Shown: one piece after another, positions 33,810 through 45,500 of the stretch
Numbering within the stretch: the first letter of the stretch is position 1
Layout: each line of letters begins with the position of its first letter
Source: Rutidosis leptorrhynchoides
Lineage: Eukaryota > Streptophyta > Magnoliopsida > Asterales > Asteraceae
NCBI RefSeq assembly: GCF_046630445.1
Contig: NC_092340.1
Span: 18,950,001-19,014,000, forward strand
Direction: 5' to 3'
Length of the DNA: 64,000 nucleotides
Position numbers and translations under genes: made by a program
Notes under the pieces: generated by a model
Database searches by the model: none
What the model was told of the DNA's origin: nothing
The model's input: the letters and a program-made list of their open reading frames with translations, nothing else

Positions 33810-34497
33810 ATGTGTGCAGGAGGATTAGATTCAAAAATTTACGATATCGATTACAGGGAACCTGAAACTCATTCTCATAGATCTCCCCCTAACAAAGGAA
33901 ATACTAACGGCGTTCCTCACACACATTTGAAGAATCACAGGGCCGTCTCGCTAATTTCGGAGGCCCTGTTCGAAACTTAAAAGAGGTCCCCTGTGAAGGT
34001 TAATTTTTTCAACACGTATAATATATAATACTATGATAGCGTAATCAATAGAATTAAAAATTTCAAAACAACCATTGCAAAGTGTTATTCTCAAATAATT
34101 GTCAAGTCAATAGTTGTCAACTCGTTATAGTTACACTATTTTTTATATAAAACCGTAATCATAACATTTTTTATAATGAAGCAATTGGTCAACACTTTAT
34201 AGTCAATACTCCTATTATATTGTTTTTAATACCTATAAACGTCAATATATTAAGTCTTTCTTGTTAGATGATAGACCGCAAATAAGATATTCCGTTACGA
34301 TGTACGAATAAATGCATTATTACAAAGGTTTTTCAAAATTTTGGACCCCTTAAAAATTTGGGGCCCTGTGCGGCTACACACTTCGCACATGCACCGAAGA
34401 CACCGTGAAGAATCATTCGCGGTATAAGAGGCAAACGGCTCGAAATATGATAACTAAAGAAGGCTATATCCTTATTTTACTCGTGTTAAATAGTTAA
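33810..34497 (+). pseudogene. 69-codon reading frame split by a hAT-type insertion
   Basis: An open frame from ATG 33810 (MCAGGLDSKIYDIDYREPE) reads into a 470-bp insertion at 33938. Skipping the insertion and one 8-bp duplication lets it continue as NHSRYKRQTARNMITKEGY to TAA at 34497, 69 codons in all. Alternatively the coding part begins after the TGTGTGCAG acceptor-like site at 33819, as an internal exon. The peptide is charged and hydrophilic and is not recognised. In-frame continuity across the insertion suggests a once coding exon of a host gene, now disrupted. Confidence 0.45.
33938..34407. mobile_element. Non-autonomous hAT-type element (470 bp)
   Basis: Flanked by 8-bp duplications AAGAATCA (33930-33937 and 34408-34415). 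Imperfect terminal inverted repeats: CAGGGCCGTCTCGC on the left, CACGGTGTCTTCGG inward from the right. Subterminal GGCCCTG and GGGGCCCTGTG motifs lie at both ends. There is no coding capacity. It interrupts the reading frame starting at 33810. Confidence 0.8.
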
Positions 34498-34992
34498 TAC
34501 GCTAGCATACCAAATAGGATAACTTTTTAAATTCGATTGCATGTGATCATGACTGGTCCTGAATTCTATGATGCCATATGAAGCCCCGTGTGAGACAATA
34601 AAAAAAACTTTCTAATTCAATCTGCATACAAACACTTTTTTATGGGGTTGTAACTTAGTCAAACTAAACGTTCAAGTTGTTCATAAGTTTATAACTCAGT
34701 ATTACATAAATATAAATAAATCAATTGTTACTACTCAAGATATAAATATATCAATAAATTAATTGTTACTGCAAGAATGCTTAATTAGTACGTACCCGGG
34801 TTGTGGCTTGTGCAACCAATACCATAGCCGGCCTGCGATTTTTTTAAAAAAATTGTAGATTTTGCAGCTGAAATTATAAAAATAGAAATTTAAAAAAAAT
34901 TGTTACAAAAATAGAAAAACCGGAATTTGAAACTCCGGTTTTGATGAATCCAAAATTTAAAACTTCGGTTTGTACGCTTTTTCACTAACTCT

Positions 34993-35047
34993 GCATCAGA
35001 ATTTGCCACGTGGAACTCCGGATTTGTCACGTGGCAAATTTTGATGC
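34993..35047. repeat. Hairpin with about 20-bp arms
   Basis: Left arm GCATCAGAATTTGCCACGTG at 34993, right arm CACGTGGCAAATTTTGATGC at 35028, one mismatch, 14-base loop. A further half copy (TGGCAAATTCTGATGC) is at about 35121. Each arm carries the G-box core CACGTG, but whether that is functional is unknown. Confidence 0.6.
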
Positions 35048-35054
35048 GCGCGCG

Positions 35055-35125
<71 letters not shown>

Positions 35126-35154
35126 AATTCTGATGCACATATATATAATCCGTT

Positions 35155-35254
<100 letters not shown>

Positions 35255-37121
35255 TATTAAAATCCTATAATGATGATGTCATTATTAGGCTATTTTCTTT
35301 GTTAACAAAAAATTAAAAAAAAAAAAAATCTAAGCCATCTTGATGATGTCATTAACATTAATTAAATATTTTATTATTTATTTAGGGTTTTTATCATATA
35401 TATCCTTCTTAACTTTGATAATAACATATTTACCCACTTAAATATGATTATATCATATGAGCCCATTTTAAACATATAAACTCACCATATTTACTCATTT
35501 ATTCAATCTTAATGTGATACGTCTTTATGCCCTAATTTTTTTAGCGGCAATTATTCATGCTTGCTTTTTTTCTTCTTCGAGCTATGTACTATGATATTTA
35601 TAACGACCCGTCCTAATCCATCAGGACGAAGTCTTCAACATTTGGTTTCATTGCGAGGTTCTGACCTCTATATGATATATTTTACAAACATTGCATTCGT
35701 TTTTAAAAGACAAACTTCCCTTACATCGAAAGTTGACAGATATGCATATCCTTTCATGATATATCCAAACTATGAATGACTTAATATTGATCTTGATGAA
35801 CTCAAAGACTCGAATGCAACGTCTTTTAAAATATGTCATGAATGACTCCAAGTAATATCTCTAAAATGAGCAAATCCACAGCGGAAGATTTCTTTCATAC
35901 CTGAGAATAAACATGCTTTAAAGTGTCAACCAAAAGGTTGGTGAGTTCATTAGTTTATCGTCAATATTCATTTCATCATTTTTAATAGACCACAAGATTT
36001 TCATTTTCATTTCTAATAAATAAAATTTCATATCAGGCATTTCGCACGGCATAGTGATAAAAATCATTCATATGGATTGAACACCTGGTAACCGACGTTA
36101 ACTTAATGCATAGAATATCCCCAAACAGAACCTCTCGTCTGTATAATAATCTCGAAGTACTAAAGCCATCAATAACCTGAATGGAGGGTTATTAGTCCCA
36201 ATAGATCTATCTTTAGAATTCGCGTCAATTAGGGGTCATTTCCCTAATTCTTAGGTTACCAGACTTGAAGGGCGATATTCGGTTTAATAATTCAACCATA
36301 TAATGTAGTTTTGATTACTTGTGTCTATTTCGTAAAATATTTATAAAAGCAGCGCATGTATTCTCAATCCCCAAAATATATATTGTAAAAGCATTTAAAA
36401 AGGGAGCAAATGAAACTCACCATACTGTATTTTATAGTAAAAATACATATGACGTCATTGAACAAATGTATGGTTGGTCTCGGATTCACGAACCTATATT
36501 ATTCATATATCTATTAAAGCATATACTTGTAATCGAACAAGTTTAGATATTATTATTAATTGTTATTTCATTAACTTGTATGTTTCATTAATAATTAAAT
36601 TAACTATACTTTATTTTATATACATTAGATAAATAATTAGTATTTATTATGAAAATATTAATGTTGTTATGTGATATGTTTTAAAAATATTCTTATATAG
36701 TTATTTATTTGGTAAAATAATATCAATAATAATAAATAAAAATTGTATCTTTTTATGATAATAATAATAATAATATTAAAAGTAATTAGATTTAGTAATG
36801 ATACTGATATTAATAGCTTTGCTAATAATACTAAAAATAAAAGTAATGTTAGTAATAATAATAATTTTAATAGAAAAGATAATAATGATAAGATAAAATG
36901 TTAATTTTCATAAAAATAATATTTTAAATAATAATGGTACTTTTAATAAAACTGATGATTTTAATAGAAATTTTAATAGTCATATTAATCATAACAATAC
37001 TATATATTTTAATAGTAATAATAATGATGATAATAATATTAGTTATACTAAAAATCTTATTTCTAATATATTAGTAATAATAATAATTACTTAATAACAA
37101 TCAATAATAAATAATAATAAC

Positions 37122-37258
<137 letters not shown>

Positions 37259-37315
37259 AATAATAATAATAAGAGTATTAGTAATAACTACCTCAAAGGA
37301 GTAGCCCTAAAAAAA

Positions 37316-37386
37316 TGCCCAAGTCCGGGTTTGAACCCGCGACGTCCAGCTAACCCGATAACATCCTTAACTACTCCTCTGATCAC
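37316..37386 (-). other. tRNA-like segment in N3 LTR1
   Basis: In element sense, an A-box-like TAGTTAAGGATG is followed by B box GGTTCAAACCC inside a 4-5 bp stem (CGGG with CCCG) and then a T7 run. It lies just before the TTA tract, as in the solo LTR. Copies are in LTR2 and LTR3. Confidence 0.4.
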
Positions 37387-38506
37387 ACTTTTTCTGATGA
37401 AATCCCCATAACAATTCTATTTGGCTTATATGTTTCTGCTTCCATAATTCTTCTCTTCCTAATCAATATTAATTCGGATCATCATCAAATACATCATAAC
37501 CCGTTATCATCGTAATCATCAGCAATATCATACGTATCTCCTCATCATGATCATCTTTAACATCATCATCATAATAAACGTGTTTCATTATCATCATCAT
37601 TAATAACTATGAACAAAACCATATCTTAATCATAATCATCTCTTTTATTACTATGTCATAATCATAATCATAATGATCATAATCAACTATCATCATCTTT
37701 AATCCGTATTATCATCATTTCTTTCCTAATACGACCACCAACACCATTACGTCTTCTTATGCATCCCCTCAACCAAAAGCGTGAAACAAAAGAAACATAT
37801 ACACTAACTCACCATCGATTCCTATTTCCAAACTTGTTTCAAATACCCAGTCCACTAAACAGAAGCCCAACCATTTCATTTCATTAATTTGATTATTGTA
37901 TCATGAAACCCAATTGTGGCCCAAGTGCAAATTATCTAATAGTAATTGACCCGATTTCAATTCTGCCTAACAAACTAAGGAAAACGTCCCAATTAGCAAA
38001 CTTAACTCGTGATCCGATAACAACCTAATCCAGTCCAGTTCACGTGAATTCTTTTTAGTTGGATCACATCCCAATCGCAGTATGAATAAATAAACCGCCC
38101 CACTTAGATAAATTACTAAACATGCAGCGAAATTTAATATAGATTATTCTTTTATAACACAAGTGGGGGGTTCATCTTTATCTATTGCTTATCGGCCAGT
38201 AAGGAATATAGTAATATATTTAAACGTCTAAAAGAAGCAGAAACAAAGGTGAAACAAATACGGTAGCTATAGTGTAAAAGAAGCAAGATTAATCGAGCAA
38301 TAGGTGGTTGTTACGAATGAGAATCAAGAATGTGAAGTAGTAATGGGTCTCGTGGTGGTTGAAATAGAATAGAAACAGAATCAGTGAGAGGTAGAAGAGA
38401 AGTGGTGGTGTTTGATGATAAAAGGTGGTGGTGGTGATTCCGTTAAACATAAAAAACAAAATATAGAGTTGGAAATGGGTTTGTGGTGTTTGTTCTCGGT
38501 TTATAG

Positions 38507-40792
38507 TGTAGCGACCCGAACAAATCATGTTTGACGGCGCCGACTACTTAGGTCCCGTTACGTGGTCATAAGTCTTTAACATGACGTTTGACCAAAATAT
38601 GTCGCATTCATTTCATAAGTAAAAGGATGTTTCAAGTTTACAAAAGTAGTTCAAAGACTAGTTACATTACAAAGTTTAACGTACGAATGAAACCTATGCG
38701 ACACAATTTAAAAGTTGTCAAAAGACGCTCCAACTATGCATGTATACTCGACATCCAAGCAAGTATCAAAAAGAGTGTGGAAGCATGTATCAAGTAGCGT
38801 TCAAGGACCTGAGAAAACATATAGAAAACTATCAACGAAAACATTGGTGAAATCATAGGTGTTTTAGTAAACGTTGCATTTGAACCACAAGATTTAATAT
38901 AATATGATTATCAAAATCATTTACATTCCAAAGTTGTTATTTGTTTCGCGGGCACCCAATTATCAAACTTAACTGTTTTGCACCCTTTGCGTAGTGTTAG
39001 AACATACACTAGATTCGAAAATATATTTCATCCGCTAACGGTAGCGAACCGTCCGAATGAGGCTCGTCAAGCCCATGTGATCACATAATATAAGTTCACG
39101 TTTACACCCTGCAAGTGTAACTAATGATAATTGAATTGAGGATTTTTGTTCAAACCCGTACGTGGAATGTTCGTTTTCGTACTTGTGTTCAAGTGTAAAA
39201 GTATGATACGTATATGTTTCTCATCCCATAGTTTAAAGCGTAAAAGTTGTTGAAAGATGGGACTATGATCTCACCTTGAGTGCACGTATGACAAGTACTT
39301 CACAAAGTAATGTGTGCAAAGGATAATGCTAGTCTTGACCTAAACAAATAGGTCGTATCAATAACGGTAAACACGATAGGTCAAAGATGTTCAATTAGTC
39401 CTATGGCTCGTTACGACTCGATTATGTAGCATGTGAATCAATTTGTCAAGTTTCATGCAAGATACAAGTATAGAAACAAGCTAGGAAGGTTGCATAATCA
39501 TTTGGTTAAGTTTGACAAAAAGTCAAACTTTGGTCGGTCAAAGTCAACGAAAAAGTCAACACGTTCGAGTCGGGTCCCGAACTATTTTTCTGAGGTTTTT
39601 ATTCATATATAAGCATGTTAGAACAAGTCTCATGTGAATCGGAGGTCCATAACGTGCCAAACATTTTTCTTATTTTGACCAAGGAGGTCAGAACCTGGAC
39701 ACGCCTTATGTCGCGCCGCGACATAGGCTTGCCGCGCCGCGGCACATAACGTGTGCTGGTGCCTTGTTAGTTTCAATTGTTCAAGTCTTTTTCCGAACTT
39801 CGATCAAACACAAATCACAAACCGTAAACACTTATGATACACATTTTATATCGTTAGAAAGCTAATTTGACAAAGAACACAACTAAACACATTTCATTAA
39901 CCAAAAACATCATTTGCAATAACCGACTTTCCAACATTTAATGCTCAATTAGTACTCAAGTTCATAAATGCACAAAATAGGATTCGGGAATTAAATGCAT
40001 ACATATGACACGCCGTTTCGTAGGTAATCAAGCATACGATCTAACTAACCACTTACCAACCACAATTCATGGCATTCAATACATTAAATGTTCACATTCA
40101 ATTCTATCAAACCCTAATCAACAACATCAAAATCACTAATCATGTTTATGAAGTTTTCTAAAACAATCTACACATCAAATTGAAGCTAGTGATGTTAGGA
40201 ACACATTTAATACATGCATTTATAACATTTAACATCATCCACACAACCAAATCACCAAATCAAACACACCAAAGTTTATGTTCATGCTAGTTACTTCAAA
40301 TAACAAAATCGAAAATATAAATCATATATTCATGTTAGACTTGAGCCATAGACACTAATTAACAACTTTATAAGTTAAAAACATCAAGAACACAAAATCT
40401 AGTGATTTTAGAAAGTTACCCAAACTTGATGAAATCGGTATGGAATCGAAGAGGAAGTTGCAAGGATTCCAAATATGTAATTTGTTTTGCAAGACACCCG
40501 CTAGCTTGGATTTAGATGATGATTCTTTGAAATGGATAATTGAAAGAAAATGGAGAAGTAGTGAAATAAAAGGAAAATAAAAATGAAAAAGAAAGGAGGT
40601 GGGGTTGACTAGTCAAATGCTAGTCACCTCTTTGGCTCTTTGGCGAAACTAGTCCCTCGAGTTCGGTTGCGGGTGCGTGAATTACCTAAACGAGATATTT
40701 TTAAAACGCGTATCAACGGGAGATGTTATAAACATATAACGGAATTTAAATAGTTAAACGGAAAAGTAAACGAAAAAAGGCGGGATGTTACA
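38507..40792 (-). repeat. 3' LTR of the chromovirus insertion
   Basis: 2,286 bp from TGTAGCGACCCGAAC to CGGGATGTTACA, TG/CA-bounded. The adjoining interior reads, in element sense, GGGACAAAATTTC then AAGGAGTAGGTAA, a typical Ty3/Gypsy polypurine region. Short frames at 38289-38528 (overlapping the junction) and 38588-38797 are not convincing genes. Confidence 0.85.
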
Positions 40793-41590
40793 TTACCTAC
40801 TCCTTAAAAGAAATTTTGTCCCAAAATTTACGTAGGCGTAGTAGTCGTTGTTTCTTCCTCGAAATTTTGCGTTTCCGGAATCGAGAATAAGTGAGGGTAT
40901 TCCTTTTGCATCCGATCTTGCCTTTCCCAAGTAAACTCGGGTCCTCTTTTGGCATTCCAACGAACCTTGACAATCGGGATTCGGCTTTATTTCAATGTCT
41001 TGACCGAGGTGTCCACAATTTCAACCGGTTCTTCCACAAAATGAAGTTTGTCATCAATAGTAAGTTCCTCGAGAGGGATGACGATATCGGGTTAGGCAAG
41101 ACACTTTTTCAAGTTAGATACATGGAAGGTAGGATGAACGGAGCTCAATTGGGGCGGAAGAACTAAACGATAAGCAACGGTTCAAATACGCTCCAAGATT
41201 TCGAAAGGACCAATATACCGCGGATTTAATTTCCCACGTTTTCCAAAACGAATGACACCTTTCCAATGTGCAACTTTTAACATGACGCGGTCACCGACTT
41301 GAAATTCAAGGTCGTTGCGTCTTTTGTCGGTATAGCACTTTTGACGACTCCGGGCCGTCCGAAGCCTATCTCGGATTTGAACGATCTTCTCGGTGGTTTC
41401 GTGAATGAGTTCAGGTTCGATGATTTGTACGTCGCCTACTTCGGCCCAACAAAGAGGAGAACGGTATTTTCAGCCATATAACGCTTCGAATGGGGCGGCT
41501 TTTATACTCGCGTGATAACTATTGTTGTAGGGGAATTCGGCGAGAGGTAAGTGCTTGTCCCAAGCTTTTTCAAAATCAACAACGCAAGCC
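40793..41590 (-). pseudogene. Ty3/Gypsy pol 3' end: integrase C-terminus and chromodomain remnant
   Basis: Minus-strand translation gives [20 protein letters not shown], then FEALYG, the [10 protein letters not shown] block and [11 protein letters not shown] with [11 protein letters not shown] (integrase C-terminal module). A chromodomain-like end follows with VRWNAKRGPEFTWERQD. At least four in-frame stops, including one at the Trp of the usual YGWK, make it non-functional. The motif order and FTWE ending fit the Tekay/Del chromovirus group; the exact clade is inferred. Plus-strand frames over the same bases are shadows. Confidence 0.85.
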
Positions 41591-42568
41591 CAACCCCAAG
41601 TAATTAAAAATCCCAAGCTTTTAAATTAAATATATTTATTTATTTTGGTCCTTATGGTATAAAGTTCAATCATTAACTATTAATTAAAAATTACATTAAT
41701 TATTCACTCCCAACCCCAAGTAAAATATAAAAAGTTTTAAAATTTAACAAACAACTTCTAAATATATTATTAATAAGCCTAAAATTTATAAAACTCATTT
41801 TTGAATCACCGTTTATTTTAAAATCATATAAGTTTGGATTTAACTTACTTAATATCAATCGGAACACCAAATGAGTACTACAATCATTTAATATTTATTT
41901 TTAATATACTTTATTTATATATATAGATATATTTTAAATAATAATTATTATAATATCCTATTTTTTATGTTATTAATTATAATAACAACAACGTATAATA
42001 CTTCAAATTATATTTCAGTTTATTATTTATATATATACACACACATCTATTTACAATTAATTGTTCGTGAATCGTCGGGAATGGTCGAAGGTCAAATGCA
42101 TTCATGTAAATTGTTTCAAGATTTTTGAGACTCAACTTTACAACTTCGTTTATCGTATCGGAATCATAATAAGATTAAGTTTAAATTTGGTCGGAAATTT
42201 TCGGGTCGTCACAGTACCTACCCGTTAAAGAAATTTCGTCCCGAAATTTGATCAAGGTCGTCATGGCTGACAATAAGAATGTTTTCATGATGATTATGAG
42301 TTGATAGATAGAGTTTTATTACCATAGAGTAATATGGATAAATCAACTCGTTTATGTGAATAGTACGAATGAAGCTATCATAAAAGAGTGAAATGATGCA
42401 AGTTCGTCTTAACCGGTGACGTAGTCACGGTTGATTTCCGGAATTCAAGGAATTTAATGAAAATCTTCGAAATCTATATAAGATTTGATTCTTCTAGATT
42501 TAAGGAAATTAGGATCTTTTTAATTAAAAGCGATCATCTGTCTTGATTGCTCTGTCTAGTATTCCCAC

Positions 42569-42575
42569 TATAAAT
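42569..42575 (+). promoter_or_regulatory. TATA box of the antisense ORF (N3 unit 1)
   Basis: TATAAAT 88 bp upstream of the ATG at 42657. TTTCCGGAATTC at 42435-42446 matches the upstream palindrome of N1 and N2. Confidence 0.5.
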
Positions 42576-42656
42576 GAACCTCTGTCGTTCCATTATTTCT
42601 ACACTCCCATCTTCTATACTTATTTCCCAATTCATATTTCTACAACATTCATCAAT

Positions 42657-42830
42657 ATGCTCCACCCAGTTCTAATTCTGGATATATTCTTGACCTTTGT
42701 ATCTGTCATTCTTCTTTTTCATCTATCACCGGAGAAAGTTGTTTACTTCTACTATTTCCTTGGGTTTATAGTGTTTTTCATTCTCCCGTGTGTTTATGTT
42801 GCTATACGCATTGATATACACAATTTGTAA
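42657..42830 (+). CDS. Antisense 57-aa two-helix membrane ORF (N3 unit 1)
   Basis: 58 codons, ATG to TAA, antisense to N3 and 444 bp from its 3' LTR. The peptide begins MLHPVLILDIFLT, has a second hydrophobic segment FLGFIVFFILPCVYVAI, and ends RIDIHNL. I choose this internal ATG rather than an in-frame one at 42543 because length and context then match N1 and N2 exactly, and 42543 lies upstream of the TATA box. Against N2 roughly 25 codons differ by replacement and 10 silently (by eye), with no indel or stop. The replacements are mainly hydrophobic for hydrophobic, which favours a retained membrane peptide. No known family is recognised. Confidence 0.55.
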   Translation: MLHPVLILDIFLTFVSVILLFHLSPEKVVYFYYFLGFIVFFILPCVYVAIRIDIHNL

Positions 42831-43447
42831 TTTCGGTGTTTTCATTGGGCTTTATATTTTCCCTTATATCTCGGAGCTCTTTGCCTTTTTATTCTCTTCT
42901 CGACTCTAAGTACAACAAGTAATGGTCCAGAATTCGTAGTTATGAATTTCGGAATGAACATAGTTAATGTTCTAATAAGAAAATTGTAATGACACAATCT
43001 TGATTTTTCAAATTACCAGAATACGGAAAAGATAGAACTATCAAGAAATATTTTCTTGATATGTTTAGAGATTAAATAGAATGAAAGAGTTATGTAACAT
43101 GGCACATAATGAGGGTATGATCTGTGAACCATCATCACGTTCCATTAGAAATTTAGCATGACTTACTGTAATATAATCATGTTGGCCAAGAGTAATTATA
43201 TTATACTAACCCATGCTTCAATTTCCAACACTACTTCAAAAACATTCATAATTTAAGTTCGAATTCTTTAGAATTTAGAAACTAAAACAGTTTCCTTTCT
43301 GATGTAACACTGATATCACGAAGAGGTAAATGATTTCAGATAAGATTAGTTATGAAAATATCTTCAGAAATATCGAGAATATTTATAATGAAAGATACGA
43401 TGATATCTTAGAATTTCTAATATCGATGGATGATGAAGAAGATTTGT

Positions 43448-43846
43448 TCACAAAGGTTTAGAGTCAGGAGCAAGGTATTCGTTATTGATTTCAGCAGATA
43501 CTGAATCATTTGGATTCTTTGAAGGCAAATTTAGTCTTTGTGATTTGTCCACAGCCTCCTTCATGATTTGCTCAATCCCTTTTTTTTCAGTACTAAATTT
43601 TCTTTTGAGCTTTTCCAACGTATCCTTCTTTATCATCAACTTTTGACTGTTAAAGTCATCTATAGATTTTGCTGCTTCATTCAGCTTTATCAACATTCCG
43701 AGTATCGATTCACAGACTGGATACTTTCCAGAATTTTCAGAATTGAAGATCATAATAAAGATTATATGTATACATATAACTGTTGAAGTAGACATGCTGC
43801 GAGATTCGAAATACTGATTGCTAATTCTCGGTAATTGATATGGCAA
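43448..43846 (-). CDS. Second sense ORF of N3 unit 1 (132 aa)
   Basis: In element sense it lies between the Gag-position ORF and the 3' LTR. A hydrophobic segment (TVICIHIIFIMIF, about residues 22-34) precedes a Lys/Glu-rich, probably helical half (about 55-110) with LMIKKDTLEKLKRKF and IEQIMKEAVDK, ending EYLAPDSKPL. The C-terminal 60 residues match the shortened N2 ORF at 12912-13094. The unit 2 copy (54269) is identical at protein level. It could be a membrane-anchored coiled-coil accessory protein; no family is recognised. Confidence 0.45.
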   Translation of the reverse strand: MPYQLPRISNQYFESRSMSTSTVICIHIIFIMIFNSENSGKYPVCESILGMLIKLNEAAKSIDDFNSQKLMIKKDTLEKLKRKFSTEKKGIEQIMKEAVDKSQRLNLPSKNPNDSVSAEINNEYLAPDSKPL

Positions 43847-44618
43847 TTCTCGTTATAAGATGCGGATAAGTATATGATAGAGTTTTAATGAACAAATATA
43901 ATGGTTCTTCGGAGAGACTTAAGCCAATGAGTAATGAAGTTGCTGGTAAGTTTACTGCTAATGTGGTGGAATATAAAAGGTTCTCTGGTAACAATAAAAG
44001 AGTACGCATATATATCAAGGTTATAATATGGTTATTTTAAATGAAAAGTCGAAGTTGACTTATTGGAGCTGTGACAAAATTGGCTACCTTGAAAAGGGAT
44101 TGTAAAGTAATTTTGGGTAATAACAACGCTAAAGGAATTAGCACAGCTACGTGTTAAACGTTTACTCAAGTTGCGAGTGTTTTTAGGTGCATAACTATAT
44201 GCATCAATCTTTTCTTCCGTAGATGAACTGCGGTTGATTCATCCTCTCGATTGAGGTGTTTTCAAGAATCATGAAAGATTTGAACGCAGATTGTAATCGT
44301 CAAGATACAAATGAGGTTTAAGATGAAATCAAGTGACAAACTTGAAGAATTGTTTAGTTTCATATGTTATAATCAATATTTTAATTCATTTTAATTGTCG
44401 AATGTTGGCAGTCCATAGTTAGCAGTCCACAATTAGTAACTCCATAATTCATATATAGTTTAATATATAATATTCGAATTAACTAATACGTATCGTGACC
44501 CGTGTACATGTCTCAGACTCGATCACAACTCAAAGTATATATATTATTTTAGAATCAACCGCAACCCTGTATAGCTAACTTGAGCATTACCACATATAGA
44601 GTGTCTATGGTTATTCCA

Positions 44619-44723
<105 letters not shown>

Positions 44724-45345
44724 TCGATATGATATGTCAAAACCTTGTATACGTGTCCCGACATTTAAAGTGCATAAAATAAATAGCAGAAATTAAATGA
44801 CGATAAATAAAATTGCGAGAATTAAAATTGCGATAATTAAATTGTGATAATTAAAATGTAACAGGGAATTAGGAACAGTTAGCTGGGAACAGTTAGCGTG
44901 GATTATTAACAAAATTCTTCTCATAGTTAAATTGTTTGTTTCTAACAAATTTTATTTTGTCCAATGTTTTTTTCATTATGCCACTTGTTGGATTCTGGTA
45001 AATCACAATTTAAATATGAAATTGAATGAAAATGGTTATTCTGTGGTGAACGGATTCGTATATCTGTGAATGTAAGTAGGATAGTAAATGACCGTTGAAT
45101 CAAATTTTGAAGAATGTATAGTGTAACTTATTAATGTGAAAACTAAATATTCTTCGGGTATTACCTACCCGTTAAAATTTTTTCACTATTAACACTTTGT
45201 ACGAAAGAATTTTTAATTACAATCTTTATGAAAACATATATACATATATATTTTCTTCAGATGTAATCATGGATTTAATGAGTTAATATGATATTAAACT
45301 CATCTGATTTTCGATTTGAGCTATAATAAGTAATCTCTAAAACTA

Positions 45346-45476
45346 TTAGGAACCACATATTCTTCGCAGAATATTAATGAGGTTATGGATCAATACTTCA
45401 TCGTTAATTATTAGGAACCACATATTCTTCGCAGAATATTTCTTCAATGAAGTTATGGATCAATACTTCATCGTTC
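45346..45476. repeat. Tandem duplication before the N3 Gag-position ORF end
   Basis: Two copies of a roughly 65-bp block containing AGGAACCACATATTCTTCGC and GTTATGGATCAATACTTCAT. N2 has a single copy. Present in both N3 units. Confidence 0.7.
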
Positions 45477-45500
45477 ATTGTTGTTGGTACTCCTTGGTAT

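Larger units (their letters stand above)
38507..41605 (-). mobile_element. Truncated Ty3/Gypsy chromovirus insertion in LTR1
   Basis: The minus-strand element keeps its 3' LTR (38507-40792) and about 800 bp of adjacent pol. Everything upstream in element sense is lost. The left junction follows TTTATAG of the host LTR. At the right junction a stretch CCAACCCCAAGTAA, which also occurs in the host LTR at about 41708, sits between pol and host sequence. Because LTR3 lacks it, it inserted after N3 integrated. Confidence 0.85.

Noticed and set aside
40891..41481. Plus-strand ORFs of 91 and 60 aa, repeated at 51712 and 52120
   Set aside because: The minus strand of the same bases is recognisable Ty3/Gypsy integrase and chromodomain, so these are shadows.
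42543..42656. Longer 95-aa version of the N3 antisense ORF
   Set aside because: The upstream ATG precedes the TATA box and the extension is absent from N1 and N2; the 57-codon form is the shared one.
43568..43786. 72-aa plus-strand ORF opposite the second sense ORF
   Set aside because: Overlaps the minus-strand coiled-coil ORF; no counterpart of similar sequence in N2.
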